A DNA stretch of 40,612 nt from Acidobacteriota bacterium (GTDB lineage Bacteria; Acidobacteriota; Thermoanaerobaculia; Thermoanaerobaculales; Sulfomarinibacteraceae): assembly GCA_022340775.1 (NCBI GenBank), contig JAJDNH010000084.1, forward strand, positions 1 through 40,612. The letters are read 5' to 3'. Made by a program: the position numbers and the translations under genes. The notes under the pieces are model-generated. The model worked only from the letters and a program-made list of their open reading frames with translations, was not told where the DNA came from and made no database searches. Below are positions 39,742 to 40,612 of this stretch, in pieces; position 1 is the first letter of the stretch; each line of letters begins with the position of its first letter.

Positions 39742-40612
39742 CTAGGGACCACCACCCGCCCCAGAGGGGACGGCGTGGACGACATCTCCCTCACGCTCGA
39801 GGTGGTCGATCCACAGGATCCGCCAGGTCGAGCCGCCGTCCTCCGAGATTGACATCGTGCGCCGCCAGCGGTCGCCACTCAGGTGTTCCGAAATCACCGA
39901 CGATTGCCGCGGCCGTCTCGGGTCCGCCGAAATCCAGACGCTGGTCGCGCCGGTGACCTTCCCAACAAGGGCCGCGAAAGAGCCGTGCAATCCGTTGGTG
40001 TATTGACGAATCCAGCGCTTCCGATCTGGGTCCGGGATCTGGACCGCGATGCCTCGATAGACATCCTCCCCTTCCCCTATCTCAAGCCGGCGGAGCTGCC
40101 CACGACCGCCGAGGATTGGCTCGACCCTCATCGTCATCGGGGCGGAGGTCCCGTCCGTAGCGTCGCTCCGAGTGCCGCGCCACACGCCAATTGTCCAGTC
40201 CAGGGCATGTCCAGTGTCGACAGATCTTCCCCTCTCGGAGTCCAGCGCCTCTTCCCCCGGGAGGTCGATGACGAAGATCCCGATCGTCTCCCCGACCTGG
40301 CGGTTGAACAGGATTCGGCGGCCGTCTGGGGACACGTTGGGACGTCCGTCAACTGCCGGTGACGGCGGCCGCGTGATTCGGCGCAGGTCAGTTCCATCGC
40401 TCCGCATCGAGAAGAGGGCAAACCGCCCATCGCGTGCCGAGGCGAACACGATCCGCTTCCCGTTGGGAGTCCAGGTAGGCCAGCCGTCCCCGGTCAAGTC
40501 GTTGGTCAAGTTGACCGGGTCCGAGCCGTCTCGCATGCGCAGGATCAGGTCGTCGTGACCAGCCGCGAGGTTGGCCAGAAGCACCAAGCGGTCGCCCTGC
40601 GGCGACACCCGC
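39742..40612 (-). CDS. PD40/WD40-like beta-propeller protein, N-terminus outside window
   Basis: The last 290 or so residues of a larger protein. Three TolB-type PD40 repeats are visible near the right edge (SPQGDRLVLLANL; TPNGKRIVFASARDGRFALF; SPDGRRILFNRQ), each a propeller blade. The last 150 residues are a beta-rich domain (ISADPRRPRQSSVIS, MSISEDGGSTWRILW) resembling the DUF1579/lipocalin-like fold. A GTG near the edge is only a valine within a repeat, not a start. Such proteins are often periplasmic or part of kinases and peptidases; the missing N-terminus would decide. Confidence 0.8.
   Translation of the reverse strand, partial: RVSPQGDRLVLLANLAAGHDDLILRMRDGSDPVNLTNDLTGDGWPTWTPNGKRIVFASARDGRFALFSMRSDGTDLRRITRPPSPAVDGRPNVSPDGRRILFNRQVGETIGIFVIDLPGEEALDSERGRSVDTGHALDWTIGVWRGTRSDATDGTSAPMTMRVEPILGGRGQLRRLEIGEGEDVYRGIAVQIPDPDRKRWIRQYTNGLHGSFAALVGKVTGATSVWISADPRRPRQSSVISEHLSGDRWRRTMSISEDGGSTWRILWIDHLEREGDVVHAVPSGAGGGP

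Noticed and set aside
40606-40608. GTG near the right edge as start of the PD40 protein
   Set aside because: It codes for a valine inside a PD40 repeat; the gene clearly continues beyond the window.

Overview
The window is a dense, high-GC stretch of a Gram-negative bacterial chromosome. It holds 38 protein genes (two cut by the window ends) and one tRNA, with no insertion sequence, prophage, CRISPR array or rRNA. Outer-membrane functions (TolC, a Wza-like export protein, a beta-barrel), a CarD regulator, an S46 dipeptidyl peptidase, PD40 repeats, sigma-54-type promoter sequence and a B. subtilis-like fadN-fadA pair fit an Acidobacteriota-like organism (Holophagae or Thermoanaerobaculia type). 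That placement is inference; no marker gene here proves it.

Layout. 1-3786 (minus): a glycolate/lactate-oxidase-like flavoprotein, CarD, a dicarboxylate/amino-acid symporter and a secreted coiled-coil protein. 3863-5194: S-adenosylhomocysteine hydrolase of the short archaeal/Thermotoga type. 5379-11078: a five-gene tripartite efflux operon (TolC, Yip1-type membrane protein, MacA-like adaptor, ABC ATPase, MacB-like permease). 11364-15968: a PPi-type phosphofructokinase, a POT peptide transporter, a DUF2231 membrane protein, Mn-type superoxide dismutase and nucleoside diphosphate kinase. 16017-19494: an overlapping operon of dCMP deaminase, a second (ATP-type) phosphofructokinase, TrmB, Hsp33 and YraN. 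19528-21611 (minus): MurJ and D-aminoacyl-tRNA deacylase. 21691-23151: SSB, a small two-CxxC protein, tRNA-Arg(CCU) and a PilZ protein behind a near-consensus sigma-54 promoter. 23168-29499: a 991-residue receiver/ATP-grasp fusion, divergent from a DUF362 protein plus a fused NapH-NapG ferredoxin, then a pseudo-receiver/PilZ protein. 29496-33957: a Wza-like and beta-barrel pair divergent from an S46 peptidase. 34063-35860: a flavin monooxygenase-like protein and a periplasmic chalcone-isomerase-fold protein. 36028-39641: fadN-fadA under a FadR/YsiA-like palindrome. 39742-end: the C-terminus of a PD40 protein.

Three things stand out. First, five genes that lack a Shine-Dalgarno sequence have a TAnnnT -10 hexamer ending exactly six bases before the start codon, so they are probably leaderless; the tRNA shows the same geometry. 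Second, the receiver/ATP-grasp fusion keeps the ATP-binding half of PEP synthase but has no phosphohistidine or PEP-binding domain, so its chemistry is unknown. Third, the DUF362 plus NapH-NapG fusion looks like a membrane quinol/ferredoxin electron-transfer module with no terminal reductase in the window. Overlapping stop/start codons (ATGA, TGATG, TAGTG) are frequent, so many operons are probably translationally coupled.
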